NCBI GenBank assembly: GCA_023614405.1 | Contig: CM042688.1 | Coordinates: 66,698,253 to 66,762,252, forward strand | DNA length: 64,000 nucleotides | Origin: Avena insularis | Taxonomy: Eukaryota; Streptophyta; Magnoliopsida; Poales; Poaceae | Reading direction: 5' to 3' | Shown here: positions 10,702 through 23,252 of the stretch, one piece after another | Numbering within the stretch: the stretch's first letter is position 1 | How the letters are laid out: each line of letters starts with the position of its first letter | Notes under the pieces: generated by a model | What the model was told of the DNA's origin: nothing | Seen by the model: only the letters and a program-made list of their open reading frames with translations | Database searches by the model: none | Made by a program: the position numbers and the translations under genes

Positions 10702-11762
10702 CTACAACAGAATTTGTAAAGTTTATTTAGACTAAGTTTATGATAGATTGAGTTCAACTAATCCAAATTACTAATGAACTCCCACTCAAAAATGACATCC
10801 CTCGTGTCCTTTTGGTGATTACATGAACCAAATCCACTATACCAAGTCCGATCATCACGTGAGTTGATATAGCTTCAAAGGCAAGCATCTATATGGGCAT
10901 CATATCAACCATATGACTCATGCTTAACCTTTCGGTCCATGTTCCGAGGCCATGTCTGTACATGCCAGGCTCGCCAAGTAAGAACCTTAGTATTCGCGTG
11001 TGTAAAACTGTCTTACACCCGTTCCTATGAAAGCGTAGATTCAAGTACACCCGATCATCACGTGATGTCTCGAAACACGATCCATAGAACGGTGCATACT
11101 CAAGGAAGAACACATTTTTATCTTGATATCTAAAAGAGGGATCATCTTATAATGCTATCAAACGCGCCAAACTAGCAGTATAAGATGCTAACATCTAATG
11201 TGTAAAGTGAGATGATATGGTCCATGCATTTGATCTCTATCATTTGCATCGTGGTATGATCTCTATCATTCCTTTGTGTGTAAGTCCAAGGTCTATGGAA
11301 CTTACACGTTGAGTGTTGTAAGAGTATCCACCATACATCTACTTACAACAATACCATATCAACACACTAGCCCAGCAACGATCTAAACTAGACGCCTCTA
11401 ATTTATCAATTGCAAGTTTTACGTGGCTTAGGGCTTTCGGAGATAGAACTATTCTTACCTACGAACATGAGCCACAACGAGGATAACTAAGTTATTAGCA
11501 ACTCGTTGTAAATCAGATATTGACTATAGTAGGAGAGACAGACACCCGCCAGCCACTTATGCAAAACAAGTTGCATGTCAGTCGTGGAACCGGTCTCATG
11601 TACGATGACTTGTAAGGTTGGTCCGGGCCGCTTCATCCCACTATGCCACCAATATCCAAAATACATAGACGATGCAATAACATGATCATCATCGCCCACA
11701 TATCAACCATATGTGTACTACCTGTGCTAAGCACCTACGCATAGATCAGGCTCTGATACCAC
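10702..11762 (-). other. RLC-B1 leader with Met-tRNA primer site
   Basis: Untranslated leader between 5' LTR and gag. The primer binding site, TGGTATCAGAGC on the minus strand, is at 11750-11761, one base from the LTR, and matches the 3' end of initiator Met-tRNA. No other function is visible. Short frames here are not conserved. Confidence 0.85.
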
Positions 11763-13417
11763 TGTTGGGTCCGCAGCATAGAAAACAAAAAAAATCCTAC
11801 GGTGTGAACTACACGCCAAGATCTATCTACTAGGTACAAAGCAACGGGTGTACATACACCCAACGAGAACTTACCCTCGTAGACAACGAGCTTTGTTAAC
11901 GAGTAGGAACTCGTGGTTGATGTAGTCGTACACTTGTCGATCTCAAGATCGTGAGGAAGTCCGAGCGCCGCAACTCAGCAGCGCATCTGCACTTGCACAC
12001 ACACGTTCAAGCCACCGGACAACCTCCACCTCCTCGCTCCAGTGATCCAGCAGAAGCAGCAACTCCTTCCAGACGAAATGCCACCGGGAACATGTATCTC
12101 TCTAATCCGAGACAATGGGGAAATAATTCTAGAGGGGGAGAGAGATCCTTCACAAGGAGGTGTGAGGATGAAGGAGGGAATGGGTGGCCTTTTATAGGAG
12201 GAGGGGGGTGCCCCCTCTCTCCATGGCCGGCATGGGGTGACCCCTCACCTCCCCCATTCATGTGGTGGTAACCCCTCCACATTAAAATGCCTCTTCACAT
12301 TCCCTTTTAAAGTCTCCACTTTAAATGCATTAAATTTCTCCAAATTTAATGCTCTCTCATTTAATAAAACTCTTTTTATTAAATTTATTCAGAATTTTGT
12401 TAATTACTTTAATTAACAAACATTCACATATAGCCCCCTTGCAATATTTCAATATCACATGCAGAACCACCTTCTGCAATTTCACCCGAAACAATTTCCG
12501 GTTTCTATTGAAACAATTCCTGCGCTTTGCAATTCTTTAAATCAAACATATGTGCTCCAAAATTGTGTCCGGTAACTCTTAAGTGTGCCACCCTACGGTT
12601 CGCGAATAATGCAGACATGATAGAGACCCTTCTCGGATCAATAATCAGCAGCGGGACCTAGAGATCCATACTGACTCTTACACATTCAACGATGACTCCT
12701 GTGATCGTGAGAACCTTTAACGCTTGTAACTAAATCCCTTTGTCTCTTGATATATTACATGTCCGAGATTCGATCATTGGTATCTCCATACCTAGTTTGA
12801 TCTTGTTACCGACATGCACTCTTTTCTCGTTCCCGTGATATAACATTCTAGTGATCACATCACTTGCTTGCAAGCTATCCTAATGTGATATCACCGAGAG
12901 GGCCCAGAGTATATCTATCCGTCATCTGGATTGACAAATTCCACTCTTGATCCATGAGCCTCAACATAACACCTTCATAGTACTGAACCCATCTTTATAG
13001 TCACCTTGTTACGGTGTGACGTTTGATGTTATCAAGATACTCTTCCGGTGTTAGCAATTAACATGATGTCATGGTCTAAGGATAAAGATTACTTCGTATG
13101 ATGTTATAGCAATATAAACATAATGACTTGATCCTAATGCTATACTTCGGATGAATGTTCATCACATCATTCCACCAATGGTGTGACCTTGTTATTAACA
13201 ACATCCAATGTCCGTGATCAGGAAACCTTGATCATCCTGTTAATCAACAAGCTAGTCTATAAGAGAGGCAATACTAGGAACCCTTTTTGTTTATTAAACA
13301 CACATGTATTGATGTTTCTGAATCAATACATTTCTAGCATGTAAAATAAACATCTATCATGTATAAGGAATATATAATAACAACTTTATTATTGCCTCTC
13401 AGGGCATATTTCCTTCA
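11763..13417 (-). repeat. RLC-B1 5' LTR
   Basis: Plus-strand reading TGTTGGGTCCGCAGCATAG to ATTTCCTTCA. Carries the element promoter, with TATAAAAG on the minus strand at about 12190-12197, and the TGATCA/TGATCA stem-loop at 13215-13234. Very similar to 5050-6699. Confidence 0.92.
12190..12197 (-). promoter_or_regulatory. TATA box of RLC-B1 5' LTR
   Basis: Minus-strand CTATAAAAGG in a GC-rich stretch. The same box is in the related LTRs near 5472 and, on the plus strand, at 55265 and 61942. Confidence 0.6.
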
Positions 13418-13422
13418 CACTG

Positions 13423-15956
13423 TGCCCTGGGACACATCATTCTACATTAAAAGCGAATTAGCCCCGCCATAACATTATACAACACTTTAGATGGTACCCT
13501 TATCTATTATTATAAATGTATTCATCAAAACACTAGTGCACTCTATGCAACTTTCAATGTTTTGTTCACCTCGCTTCCTATGTGACTTTAATTGGTATCT
13601 ACAGGAGTTTCCAACATATCCCCTTATGACATAACTCTTTATGCTTTAAGATATGTCATCCTTTATGGATTTGAAAAATATATCCACAGTTCTAATAGAC
13701 ACTGCGGACAAATTTAGCTCAACGTTCTGTGATTCAAACTTAATCACTTTCAAACGTTCTTTATTTGGATTACATATTATGCTAAGTTATCATCATGGTT
13801 TACTAAGATAGAACCTATGTCTTAACATAGTGGATGATGATCATCCTATTCTTTCTTTCAACCATTGATGTTTAAACTTAATGCTATTCCTAATTTTAGT
13901 TATTAAGGACTGATTCCTCAATTAACTTCTATTCTGAAACAGCTTTCAGAATCCTTTAAGGAATACTACATAATATTATAATACAATTATTATCAATTTC
14001 TACATCTTATAAATCATTATTTATAAGTATTTGCGCTTTTATCCTTAACTTACTTAAGAATTATTCCTATATGCTCCCACTCAAACTATGTTGCTAACAT
14101 ATTTGGGTACGAGTCAGTACTCTTACTCAAACTATGTTCCTACATATTTGAATTTGAGTCTTATGTTGCTCCCACTTAAAAATATGTCAATCACATATTG
14201 TTTAAGGAAGACTTTATAGTTCCCACTCAATTTTATGCAAATTGCATATCCACTCACTATTTTGAACAATTTCAAAATCCTTTGATCAATTATCAAACTT
14301 GGAGATTTACTATGAGATACTAGTACTTTACTAGTTTTAAAATCCACTAGACATTTAGCATACATGAATCAAATTCATTTGAATTTGTCCAATACTTGAC
14401 AAATTGCGCTTTCATCATTTACCCCTTTTTCTTACTATGGCTTTGCAGTCATTTGGGAAAATTCAAGTAACCTCTTTTACTTGTGAGATTCAGCAACGTT
14501 GCTTTCTAATCTCAAGGGAATTTTGCTTCTAGGATTTCTCATAATTTAGTTTACCATTATTTCATTTGTAGTTCGTAGGTATGTCATATTCCAAAAATCA
14601 TGACAAGCGATTCACAAATGTCTCCATACAAGATATGGATTTACATTTTTGAATCCTACTTCATGTAGTGAAAAACAATAGTGGAGGAAAAACATAATGA
14701 TCAAAATCATTGATTCTTTCCTTCTGTGAAGAGAATCATTCAGGAACATTGTCTGTTGCGCTTCTCAACACTCTGATGCAGGGTTTTGAATCCTCATTGT
14801 GTTTTACTCTATTTTCCATTTGCTTCATAATTGAGAAACATCACTAGAAGTGAGCTTTCTCAAGAATGCACCAAAATCCAAGCAATACAAGTTTCGCTTT
14901 CCTTTTGGTTTCAGCTATGGATTTTGTATTCAAAGTTTCCAATGAATATACTACAAGGACTTATTCGCTATTGTTTTGGTTATATCGAATAACCCCAAAA
15001 CTTTCACGAATTCAAATGGTTTACTAATTCTAATTGACTGCTAACTATTTCTAACTAATGGTCTCTACATATACACTACAACGATTTATTTGGTGCCTTC
15101 TATTCAACCCCTTTTGATATCTTATATCACATTCTGATGCTTTGTATTTTTTACGTTTCAAAACACTATGCATTCCACAATGTCTTCATGCCATTCTTAT
15201 AAAGTTGAATTTTATTACTATTGATCAAATCATAGTAATTTTGATTCTCTTTTATATTTATACCCTTTGTTGATGAAACACTTTGATCAAATCAAATAGT
15301 TTCATATTCATGTTTCCTTTGCTAAACTTACTTACACATTTAAACAATCATTTAATGATAATCACCATTTTTGTTAAAACATAATACATCGGATATGTAT
15401 ATACTTTTAACAATTCATTAAACACTTTGTATTCAAGTAATACAAGGTGTTCAAGTTATTTCACCGAACTTAGGCATGATTTATATGTGAAAAGAAATCG
15501 AATGACTTTCACATATTATCACATAACTTTGAATTTAAACAATGGTTTCATTCATTAATGAAATATCATTAAGTTGGGTATTTTGAAACAAGGCATTTTT
15601 AATGTTTTATAAATGTTCATGCATTATCAATTAGTTTCAAACAATAAGGATAATTCACACATAATCAAACAAGATATGAACACAAATAGAAATCATTCAT
15701 AAAAGCAGAACAACTGTTTGTTACAAACTCATATGAATAACCGTCTCACGAAGTGTGAGACACACTAAAGAAGTTCACAATCTCTTGATTACATTAATCA
15801 TCCTAAAACACAAACTAAGTGATAAATGTCGAGGGAGAGTGTCGTCGGCCATCATCATCATGCTCGCCATCAACACACAATGTCACCTCCTCTCCAGCAA
15901 GCACCTCTATGCAGAAGGACCTGTTTTCACCAAAACAGAACAAGTATCAGATATAC
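13423..15956 (-). other. RLC-A internal noncoding region in place of pol
   Basis: About 2.5 kb of AT-rich sequence between gag and the 3' end of RLC-A, where protease to RNase H would be expected. I see no pol motif in any frame. Short imperfect repeats with ctcccactcaaactatgtt and acatatttg occur at about 14070-14250. A longer frame at 14132-14365 has no recognisable domain and looks like chance. Confidence 0.65.
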
Positions 15957-16662
15957 TTAACACTGCAAATGTGTTTGCAAGATTATAACATTTATAAAAC
16001 TGTATATCAAATATATGCCTTTTTTGTCGATGACTCCAGTGACGTTGGGTTCATCTATCCCATTTCTGAAATGTGATATGAAATCAAGGAAATCCAGTGT
16101 TTCCGTGTCACCTCTCATAACGCAGATCCTGACTTGCGCTTGGAAGCTTGGAGAAAGCGACCGAAGCACAACTCCCATCGCAAATGAGCTTGAGTACCAG
16201 TTGTCCAGGTAGTATGCCAGACTCATATACGCATCGTAGAGGCGCAATAAGTGCTCATCCAGTGAGGAGCCCTCCTCCATCTTTATGGAGATGAAGTCCC
16301 CCATCAGCTCATACTCCCACATGCGCACTTGTTCCACAAAATGTGCTCTCAGATGTGCCATGACCATTCGGGGCTTGAGACTCCCCACCATTGGCCACAG
16401 CCCATCCTCCATTCCAAGGCGCATGGTCACTGATATAAACGTGATCACCACACGACGGATAACGCAGATCCCGCTGCTCCTGGGTCTCATGAGAATAGGG
16501 TGGCTCCGCATACATCTCGCAGGTCATGTAGTCAGCTACATTGTTCTCCCCAAGGAGATCAAATAGGCGTATGACCCATGCAGAAAAGTTGGATCCATCT
16601 AACTTGAGCTTTTCTCCTTTTAACCAATCGTCGATAGGAAAGGTAATCTCGGGAAGAACCAT
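15957..16662 (-). pseudogene. RLC-A gag
   Basis: Starts at ATG 16662 with MVLPEITFPIDDWLKGEKL and LDGSNFSAWVIRLFDLLG, the opening of a Copia gag. After a frameshift near 16440 the second part reads MAHLRAHFVEQVRMWEYELM, then KMEEGSSLDEHLLRLYDAY and VVLRSLSPSFQAQVRI, which match the later gag helices. No CCHC zinc knuckle or protease follows. The two frames overlap at 16309-16511. The encoded protein differs strongly from RLC-B1 gag, so RLC-A is a distinct family. Confidence 0.75.
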
Positions 16663-17774
16663 GTTCTACATTTATAATTGCAAAAGGAATTTAGACTAAG
16701 TTTATAATCAAATGAGTTAATAATAACTCCACTCAGAAACACCTATCCCTAGTGAGGGTTCCTAGTGATAACACGACCCCTATCGGCCACATCTCCCCCG
16801 GTCATCACGGCAATCAATGTGGGTTCAAAGGTGGACGCTAAACATCGGTCACATCATTCATGCGACTCGTGCTTGATCTTTCGACCATCCGCGTTCCGAG
16901 GCCACGTCTGTACATGCTAGGCTCGCCAACTCAACCTTAGTGTTTTCGTTGTGCAACATGGCTTGCACCCACTATATGTGAACGTAGATATGTTTGACAC
17001 CCAGGCCTGTAACCCTAGATCGCCTCATACCGAAGAACTTTCTTGGTGGTGCACACTAAGGGGGAACACAATCATTGGTTATTTTAACAGGGATCATCTT
17101 ATTAGGCTACCGTCGAGTATCTAATACTAGCACACAATAAGAAATACAGACAATAACATTGAATGTAAATGCTATGTGTCCTTCACGTCGTGATCTCCAT
17201 CCGTCGTCACCAGGTTCCGGCGCCAGGGTTCCGGCGCCGTAGACACTAGGGTACCAGTGTCATTCCGGCGTGGTAGTTCGTCACCTTCGTGACTTTCTAC
17301 TACTATGCAACAAACGGTAATTACTTTACCTTTGCCACAACCATATCACAAAGCAACGTCCCCCTGCAAAACAAAGTTAGACGCTTCTAGTTTATCTTTG
17401 CATGTTTTACGTGGCTGAATGGGCTTTCGCACAAGAACCGTTCTTACCTACGAACTTTCAGCACAACGCTGATCAAGTAGTTGTCTATACTACACCCCTT
17501 TCGGGGCCCTCCGTTGCAAATGGTATACCAACTAATGCGAGAGAGACAGACACCCCCCTAAGCCACTTTATACGGTACAAGCCGTATGTCAAGCGTGGAC
17601 CAGTCTCGTGAATGAACGCGTAAAGTCGGTTGGGGGCCGCTTCATCAAGCATTGTTGCGGTATACACAAGTACACATGGGAGGGTAACAACTAAAAGATC
17701 AACGCCCACACGCTACATCTCGTGTGTACTACTCGTACTAGTATTACTACGCATAGATCTAGCTCTAATACCAC
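16663..17774 (-). other. RLC-A leader with primer site
   Basis: Noncoding leader. The primer site at 17762-17773 reads TGGTATTAGAGC on the minus strand, one mismatch from the Met-tRNA complement, next to the LTR that begins at 17775. A stretch with tccggcgcc repeated twice lies near 17216-17240. Confidence 0.8.
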
Positions 17775-19551
17775 TGTAGGGGTTCCGTGCATAAAAACAA
17801 TAAATTTTACTCTACGCCCCTGAACCCCTGAAGCTGCCAGGACCTATCTATTAATGTCTGATGTGGAGGGGCTTTTCGCGAACTTACCTTTGAAGACCGA
17901 AAAGCATTGTCAACGCTCAAGAGAGCGTGGTTGATGTAGACGAGCCGAAGCCGACCTCAAGGTCGTGATGAAGTCCTTGCGCTCCTTCTAGATCCAACGA
18001 CTTGAGTGCCTCAAGTGCGACACCTCTCAGGGAGTTACACACGTCCGGTGCCTGACGATGACTCCCGCTTCCCCGATCCAGCAGCAGTTGCGGAAGTAGA
18101 GCTCCCGGATCCGAATCCCGCAGCGTGACGGCGCTCCGCGGTGAAGATGTCTCTCGCTCGCACAGTCCAGACTTGGGACCACGGTCACGAGAGAGAGAGG
18201 GGGAGAGAGAAAATATCAATTGGAGGTCCTCCCAAAAGTGGGGAGACCTTTATTGATTATTGAGTGTATTTTCTAGGCCAAATACCCCACTTTATATAGG
18301 GGGGGGAGGTACTACCTCCCCTCAAATCCCGGGGTGGGACTAAAGGAGAGGAGGGGGTGGGGTGGCCACCGGCCAGCACCTAGTGGGCCCCGCGGGGGGG
18401 CAAGGCCCAGCCGGCCTCCCCCTTGGTCCCTCTCCCCTTTCTCCTTTCCCCTAATGGGCCCTCTCCCTCCGGAATTGGCCCATTAAGCCTTTTGACCTTT
18501 TAATTCATTTTCTCTTTATCAAATAATTATGAATAAATGATTAAATCGATATTTAACATTCATTCACACATTATCTAATCTCCGTGGCCATGGAACACCT
18601 TCCACCTCCACTCTGGACATCCTCCGGACTTACCGAAACCCTTCCGGTTTTCTCCCTTCTTTTCTTCGGTGATTCTACCGATCCTATAAACACTCTCTAA
18701 GCATAATCAAGACCTTAAGAGTGATACCCCACGGTTCAGGAACACTCCAGACATGGTCGGGACACTCCCGCACCAATGATCGATAGAGGGACCTGGATGG
18801 CCATGTGACCCCTGTGCATTCTATGAAGATCTTTCGTCGTTTGAACCGGGATAGTCGTGTCTTATTACCTTTGTCATTCGATACTTGCATTTCCCGAGAC
18901 CTGATCAATGACATCACCATGTCGTGTTCAATCTCGTTACTGAACAATGCTACTTAACTCGTTCCGACAAGTGCTATCGCCCTGATCTAATCACACGCTG
19001 CGTAGCTATTGGATATAACCTCTCCGAGTGGGCCCTTGAGTATCTTCCCGTCACATGGACGGACAAATCCCGCTCTTGACATATATTTCCTCTACGGTTT
19101 CCTCCGAATACCTGAACACACCTTTATAGCCATCATTTTACCAGATGGCGTTTGATGCTATCTAAGCATTCTCGGGAGACAGTGATTAATATAGCCTCAC
19201 GGTCTAAGGAATATTCTACGAGGATCCATTTCTAATCATCGTAACTTGAACTTCATGACATGATAGAATCATGATGTTTAGGTTGGGTATTGGTTCATCA
19301 TCTCATTCTCCGAATGAGATGACCTCATTTCCAACTGGCATAAATGCCACATGATCAGGAAACATGATCATCTGTTGACCAATGAACCAGTGACTAGAGT
19401 TTCACTAGGAACCCCTTGTTGTTTATATATCACACGTGTATTGATGTTTCCACTCAATGCAGTTATAGCATGATATAAAACTTAATCATAAACTATATGA
19501 AATATGATAATAGTCCTTACTACTATTTGTCTCTAGGGCATATTTCCAACA
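17775..19551 (-). repeat. RLC-A 5' LTR
   Basis: Plus-strand reading TGTAGGGGTTCCGTGC to TTTCCAACA, then the target duplication CTAGC. The TATA-like box (TATATAAA on the minus strand) is at 18291-18298. The stem-loop TGATCA/TGATCA is at 19352-19370. Confidence 0.92.
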
Positions 19552-19851
19552 CTAGCTATACTTTTAGATACGGTTCTCACATCGGGTAGATATGGGTGCG
19601 TCTTGGCCTAGTAAACAATGTTACCTGTGGGAGTTTTGAACAATTAGGAAAAAACATTTTTCTCTTTTCCAAGTGATTACGGGGATGTTTTGTACTAGCA
19701 GTAAAGAAAATTATAATAATGTGGCTCAGAATGCGACAAGCGTGCCATGTTTCCGTACATAGCGGACCATGCATATTTTACTTGCGATTCCTAGGTTCTT
19801 TGAGTTTTAAAGGTTCGTAGATAAATTAACCCACTTAAATTACACTACTAT

Positions 19852-19974
19852 CTCCGATTCAAATTAATGTTCTCAGATTTGTCTAGATTTGGGTATATGT
19901 ATCTAGCACAGAAACATGACTAGATACATTTGAATCTAGACGAATCTATGAACATTAATATGGATCAGAGGGAG
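19852..19974. mobile_element. Decayed Stowaway-like MITE in R2
   Basis: Same element as 1763-1885: starts CTCCGATTCAAATTAATG, ends GGATCAGAGGGAG, with a self-complementary core. Confidence 0.65.
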
Positions 19975-20869
19975 TCTGTCAAAATTAGGTCAAATTAATT
20001 CGAACCACATGTGAGTTGCCGATTGCTCTTAAAATTTTACAAAAATATTTTGAAGTTACCCACCAGACAGCCAATATATTGAGAACACGACCGAGATTTT
20101 GAAAGATTCAAATTCTTTCTAAAATTTGCATACCAACAAAGTTAACCCTTCTTTGAAAAAAGAGAGAAATATGAAAAAACAAACAAATAGGGGGACTCAT
20201 GCATGGCGTCCTTTTGCTTGTATTACCTGCCATGAAAAATAATAAACATGAGCTTTCACAACTTTTGAAAAATCCCGCTTCACAAAAATGGCCTCATGTA
20301 TAAGTATGAATAGGTTTCAGGTCGAGCGACCAAGCAAGGTCATGGATAATCCACATCATAGTTTATGGTAATTTAGTAGTACTACAAGAAACTATATGTG
20401 TGCATCTTGGCATTGGTAAACAGCTTTGCCAATGAGAGTTTCCAAATACTAGGAAAAGTAACAACTCCAATTTTCTAAGTGATGGAAATGTTTTTTCTGT
20501 AAAGCAAAGTACTTCACTCCGTACTACTACTCCAAAAGGGAGGCAGCTCCTTTCACAAAAAGGAGGCAGCATAAGGAGGAGTCGAAGGCGGTGCGATGTC
20601 AGAGCAAATCTATGAGATGGGCTGCTGACACAAGTTACATGGCACACTCCACTAGTAGTAAATGTATGGACCTACTACTAATAATAATATGCATGCAAAC
20701 ACAAGTTATGTTTTCTCTCTTCTTTGCTTCCTCTCACCATCCATCCTCCATCGATCTCTTCTCTGGAGCCGTGGGTGCATAGTCTGGCTTGTCTCTTCCT
20801 TTTCTATAGCGTGGCGCTGCGCACGTGTGCCTCGGTATGGCACACTGATCTACTTCCAGCAATCGTTCT

Positions 20870-20882
20870 CCCCCCCCCCCCC
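20870..20882. repeat. Poly-C tract (13 bases)
   Basis: A run of C at 20870-20882 within R2. The matching place in R3 (about 22808) reads tttgtttttcc, so the run arose after duplication. Confidence 0.9.
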
Positions 20883-21215
20883 AAAATTCAAGCGATCTAG
20901 TATTGGATTAATAATCATCTGTACCAATACAAAAAGTTTCAAAAGTAATAATAATAATTACAAAAAGGTCCTTAGACCACCTTGTGACGACTACCAACCC
21001 TTGTGTGCTAATTGGAGTATCTCGCTTCTTTAGGACCTACGATACCCCGGTTCCAAAAAATAAATAAAGAATGCCACTGCCCCAATTTTCAGACAAAGTG
21101 TACCATGCTTTCTTACAATTCCCAAGTTTTAGGATTTTTCAAGCGGGCATAGAAATGTTTTTCATTTTATTCCTGTTTAATCTTCTTGCTTTTTGATGAG
21201 GTTGCTGCATGTAAT

Positions 21216-21327
21216 GCTAGTTATTCTATAGTTCAATTGTTAGGTATTATACAAGCTGGTATAAGGCCGACAATAGATGATGTGTCACTTTGTTATACCT
21301 AACACTCGGTTATACTATTGAACTAGC
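21216..21327. repeat. 112-bp foldback element in R2
   Basis: Ends gctagtta and gaactagc. The arms tatagttcaattgttaggtat (split by mismatches) and atacctaac/actattgaac are inverted copies around a centre at about 21270. It could be a worn MITE; no clear target duplication is seen. Second copy at 23141-23252. Confidence 0.5.
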
Positions 21328-21839
21328 TCTCACGCACTTGTAGAATATTAATTTAGACCTAATTCGACAAATCGACGGAAAGTCCTTTGAGTGGGTGAAA
21401 TTAGCTAGAAAATTAAGCATGAAAAATATAACATGTAATTTGTCCAACCACTTTATGTACTACACTAAATAAATGGCACATGCTATGAACTCTAAGTCAT
21501 ATTAATCGCACTTTCTTCAAAAAACACTTTTACTTCTTTACCATGCTAACATGCACCAACCTATACCAAAATATGGGCACACCGTCATTATCTTGATGAA
21601 GACAGAGTAAGTTTTACTTGCAATAAATGGCACACCAACATTTTTCACTTTTCCAAGTGATTATGGGGATGTTTTGTACTAGCAGTAAAGAAAATCAAAA
21701 GAATATAATATGGCTCAGAATGCGACAAGCATGCCATGTTTCCGGACATAGCGAACATGCATATTTTACTTGCGATTCCTAGGTTCTATGAGTTTCCAAG
21801 GTTCGTAGCTAAATTAACTCACTTAAATTACACTAGTGT

Positions 21840-21964
21840 CTCCGATTCAAATTAATAATCTTAGATTTGTCTAGATTCGGGTATATGTATCTAGCATAGA
21901 AACATGACTAAATACATTTGAATTTAGATGAAGCTAAGAACATTAATATATGGATCAGAGGGAG
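21840..21964. mobile_element. Decayed Stowaway-like MITE in R3
   Basis: Third copy of the element seen at 1763 and 19852, in the same position of the unit: starts CTCCGATTCAAATTAAT, ends GGATCAGAGGGAG. Confidence 0.65.
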
Positions 21965-23140
21965 TCTATCGAAATTAGGTCCAATTAATTCAAACCACAT
22001 GTGAGCTACTGATTTCTCTTAAAATTTTACAAAAATCTATTGAAGTTGCCCAGTAGATAGTCAATATATCGAGACGACCCAGAGTTCTGAAGCTTTAACT
22101 TCTTTCTAGAATTTGCATGCCGAAAAATTAAAGTTGACTCTGTTTTGAAAAAAAAAGAGAAATAGGCAAAAAAAGCACGCATGCATGGCACCCTTTTGCG
22201 TGTATTAACTGCCATGAAAAATGATAAACATGAGTTTTCACAACTTATAAAAAAAACTGCTTCACAAAATTAGCCTACCATGTAAGTATGAACACGGTTT
22301 CAGGCCGAGCGATGAAGCAAGGTCATTGACATATATCCACATCATAGTTTATGGGAATTTTCCCATATTTGGTAGTACTACAAGAAAGTAGATGTGCACA
22401 TCTTGGCATTGGTAAATAGTGTTGTCAATGAGAGTTTCCAAATACTAGGAAAAGAAACAACTCCAATTATATAAGCGACGGATATGTTTTTCATGTAAAG
22501 CAAGTAGTCCACTACTTCGTAGGAAGAATAGTGCTCGAAATGAGCATAGTTTTACTCTATACTACTACTCCAAAAGGGAGGCACGGCATGGGAAGCAAAG
22601 AAGAGAAGTCGAAAGCGGTGTGATGTTAGAGGAAAGCTATGATGGGCTACTGACACGAGGTACATGGTACACTCCACTAGCCATCCTCCATCGATCGCTT
22701 TTCTGCACCCGCGGGCGCACAGTCCGGCTTGTCTCTCTTACTCGTCCACAACGTGGCATTGTGCACGTGTGCCTTGGTAGGACACACTGATCTACTTCCA
22801 GCAACCATTTGTTTTTCCAAAATTCAACCGATCTATTAATAATCATCAACACCAGTACACAAAAAGGCTCAAAAGTAATAATAATTATAGAAAGGTCCTC
22901 AGTCCACCTTGCGATGACTACAAGACCTAGCATGATAATTGAAGGTCTCGCTCCTTCAGGACCTATGGTACACCATTCCAAAAATTAAATAAAGAATGCA
23001 ACCACCCCAATTTTCAGATGAAGTGTACCATGCTTTCTTACAATTCCCAAGCTTTAGGATTTTTTAAGCCAGCATAGAAATGCTTTTCATTTAATTCATG
23101 TATAATCATTTTGCTTTTTATGAGGTTGTTGCATCGTAAT

Positions 23141-23252
23141 GCTAGTTGTTGTATAGTTCAATTGCTAGGTATCGTATATGCTGGTATAAGACCGGCAATA
23201 GATAACGTGTCGCTTTGTTATACCTGAGACTCGGTTATACTATTGAACTTGC
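23141..23252. repeat. 112-bp foldback element in R3
   Basis: Copy of 21216-21327 with the same inverted arms (gtatagttcaattgctaggta and tacctgag...actattgaac). Confidence 0.5.

Larger units (their letters stand above)
5050..13417 (-). mobile_element. RLC-B1: complete, mutated Copia retrotransposon
   Basis: Two near-identical LTRs (5050-6699 and 11763-13417), target duplication CACTG (5045-5049 and 13418-13422), primer site, gag, and pol in the Copia order protease-integrase-reverse transcriptase-RNase H, all on the minus strand. The reading frame is broken by several nonsense codons and frameshifts, so it cannot make functional proteins. It is nested in RLC-A, so it is younger, and its LTRs look more alike than those of RLC-A, which agrees. 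RLC-B2 and RLC-B3 in this window belong to the same family. Confidence 0.95.
2971..19551 (-). mobile_element. RLC-A: gag-only Copia-type LTR retrotransposon
   Basis: Two long terminal repeats (2971-4753 and 17775-19551) are flanked by the 5-bp target duplication CTAGC (2966-2970 and 19552-19556). The element lies on the minus strand: 5' LTR on the right, a Met-tRNA-type primer site, a gag pseudogene, then AT-rich noncoding sequence to a purine tract CTAGTGCAAGTGGGAGAC next to the left LTR. No protease, integrase, reverse transcriptase or RNase H is recognisable in about 4.6 kb of its own internal sequence. RLC-B1 inserted into the internal part at 5050. It therefore looks non-autonomous and probably relied on a relative for its enzymes. 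Confidence 0.9.
19552..21635. repeat. Local repeat unit R2
   Basis: Continues the unit interrupted by RLC-A and matches R1 from about 1470 onward. It also contains a segment (about 20580-21400) that R1 lacks but R3 has at 22590-23330. The frames at 20591-20782 and 20662-21033 lie in this noncoding repeat and are not conserved in R3. It ends where a short first half joins the next second half near 21635. Confidence 0.7.

Noticed and set aside
11750..11761. Sequence complementary to Met-tRNA, possible tRNA gene
   Set aside because: Only the 12-base primer-site match is present at the LTR edge; no cloverleaf around it. The same applies at 17762, 32833, 39088 and 55698.
20591..21033. Two overlapping frames in R2 that might be a small host gene
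   Set aside because: The matching segment of R3 (22590-23000) has indels that destroy both frames; no domain seen.
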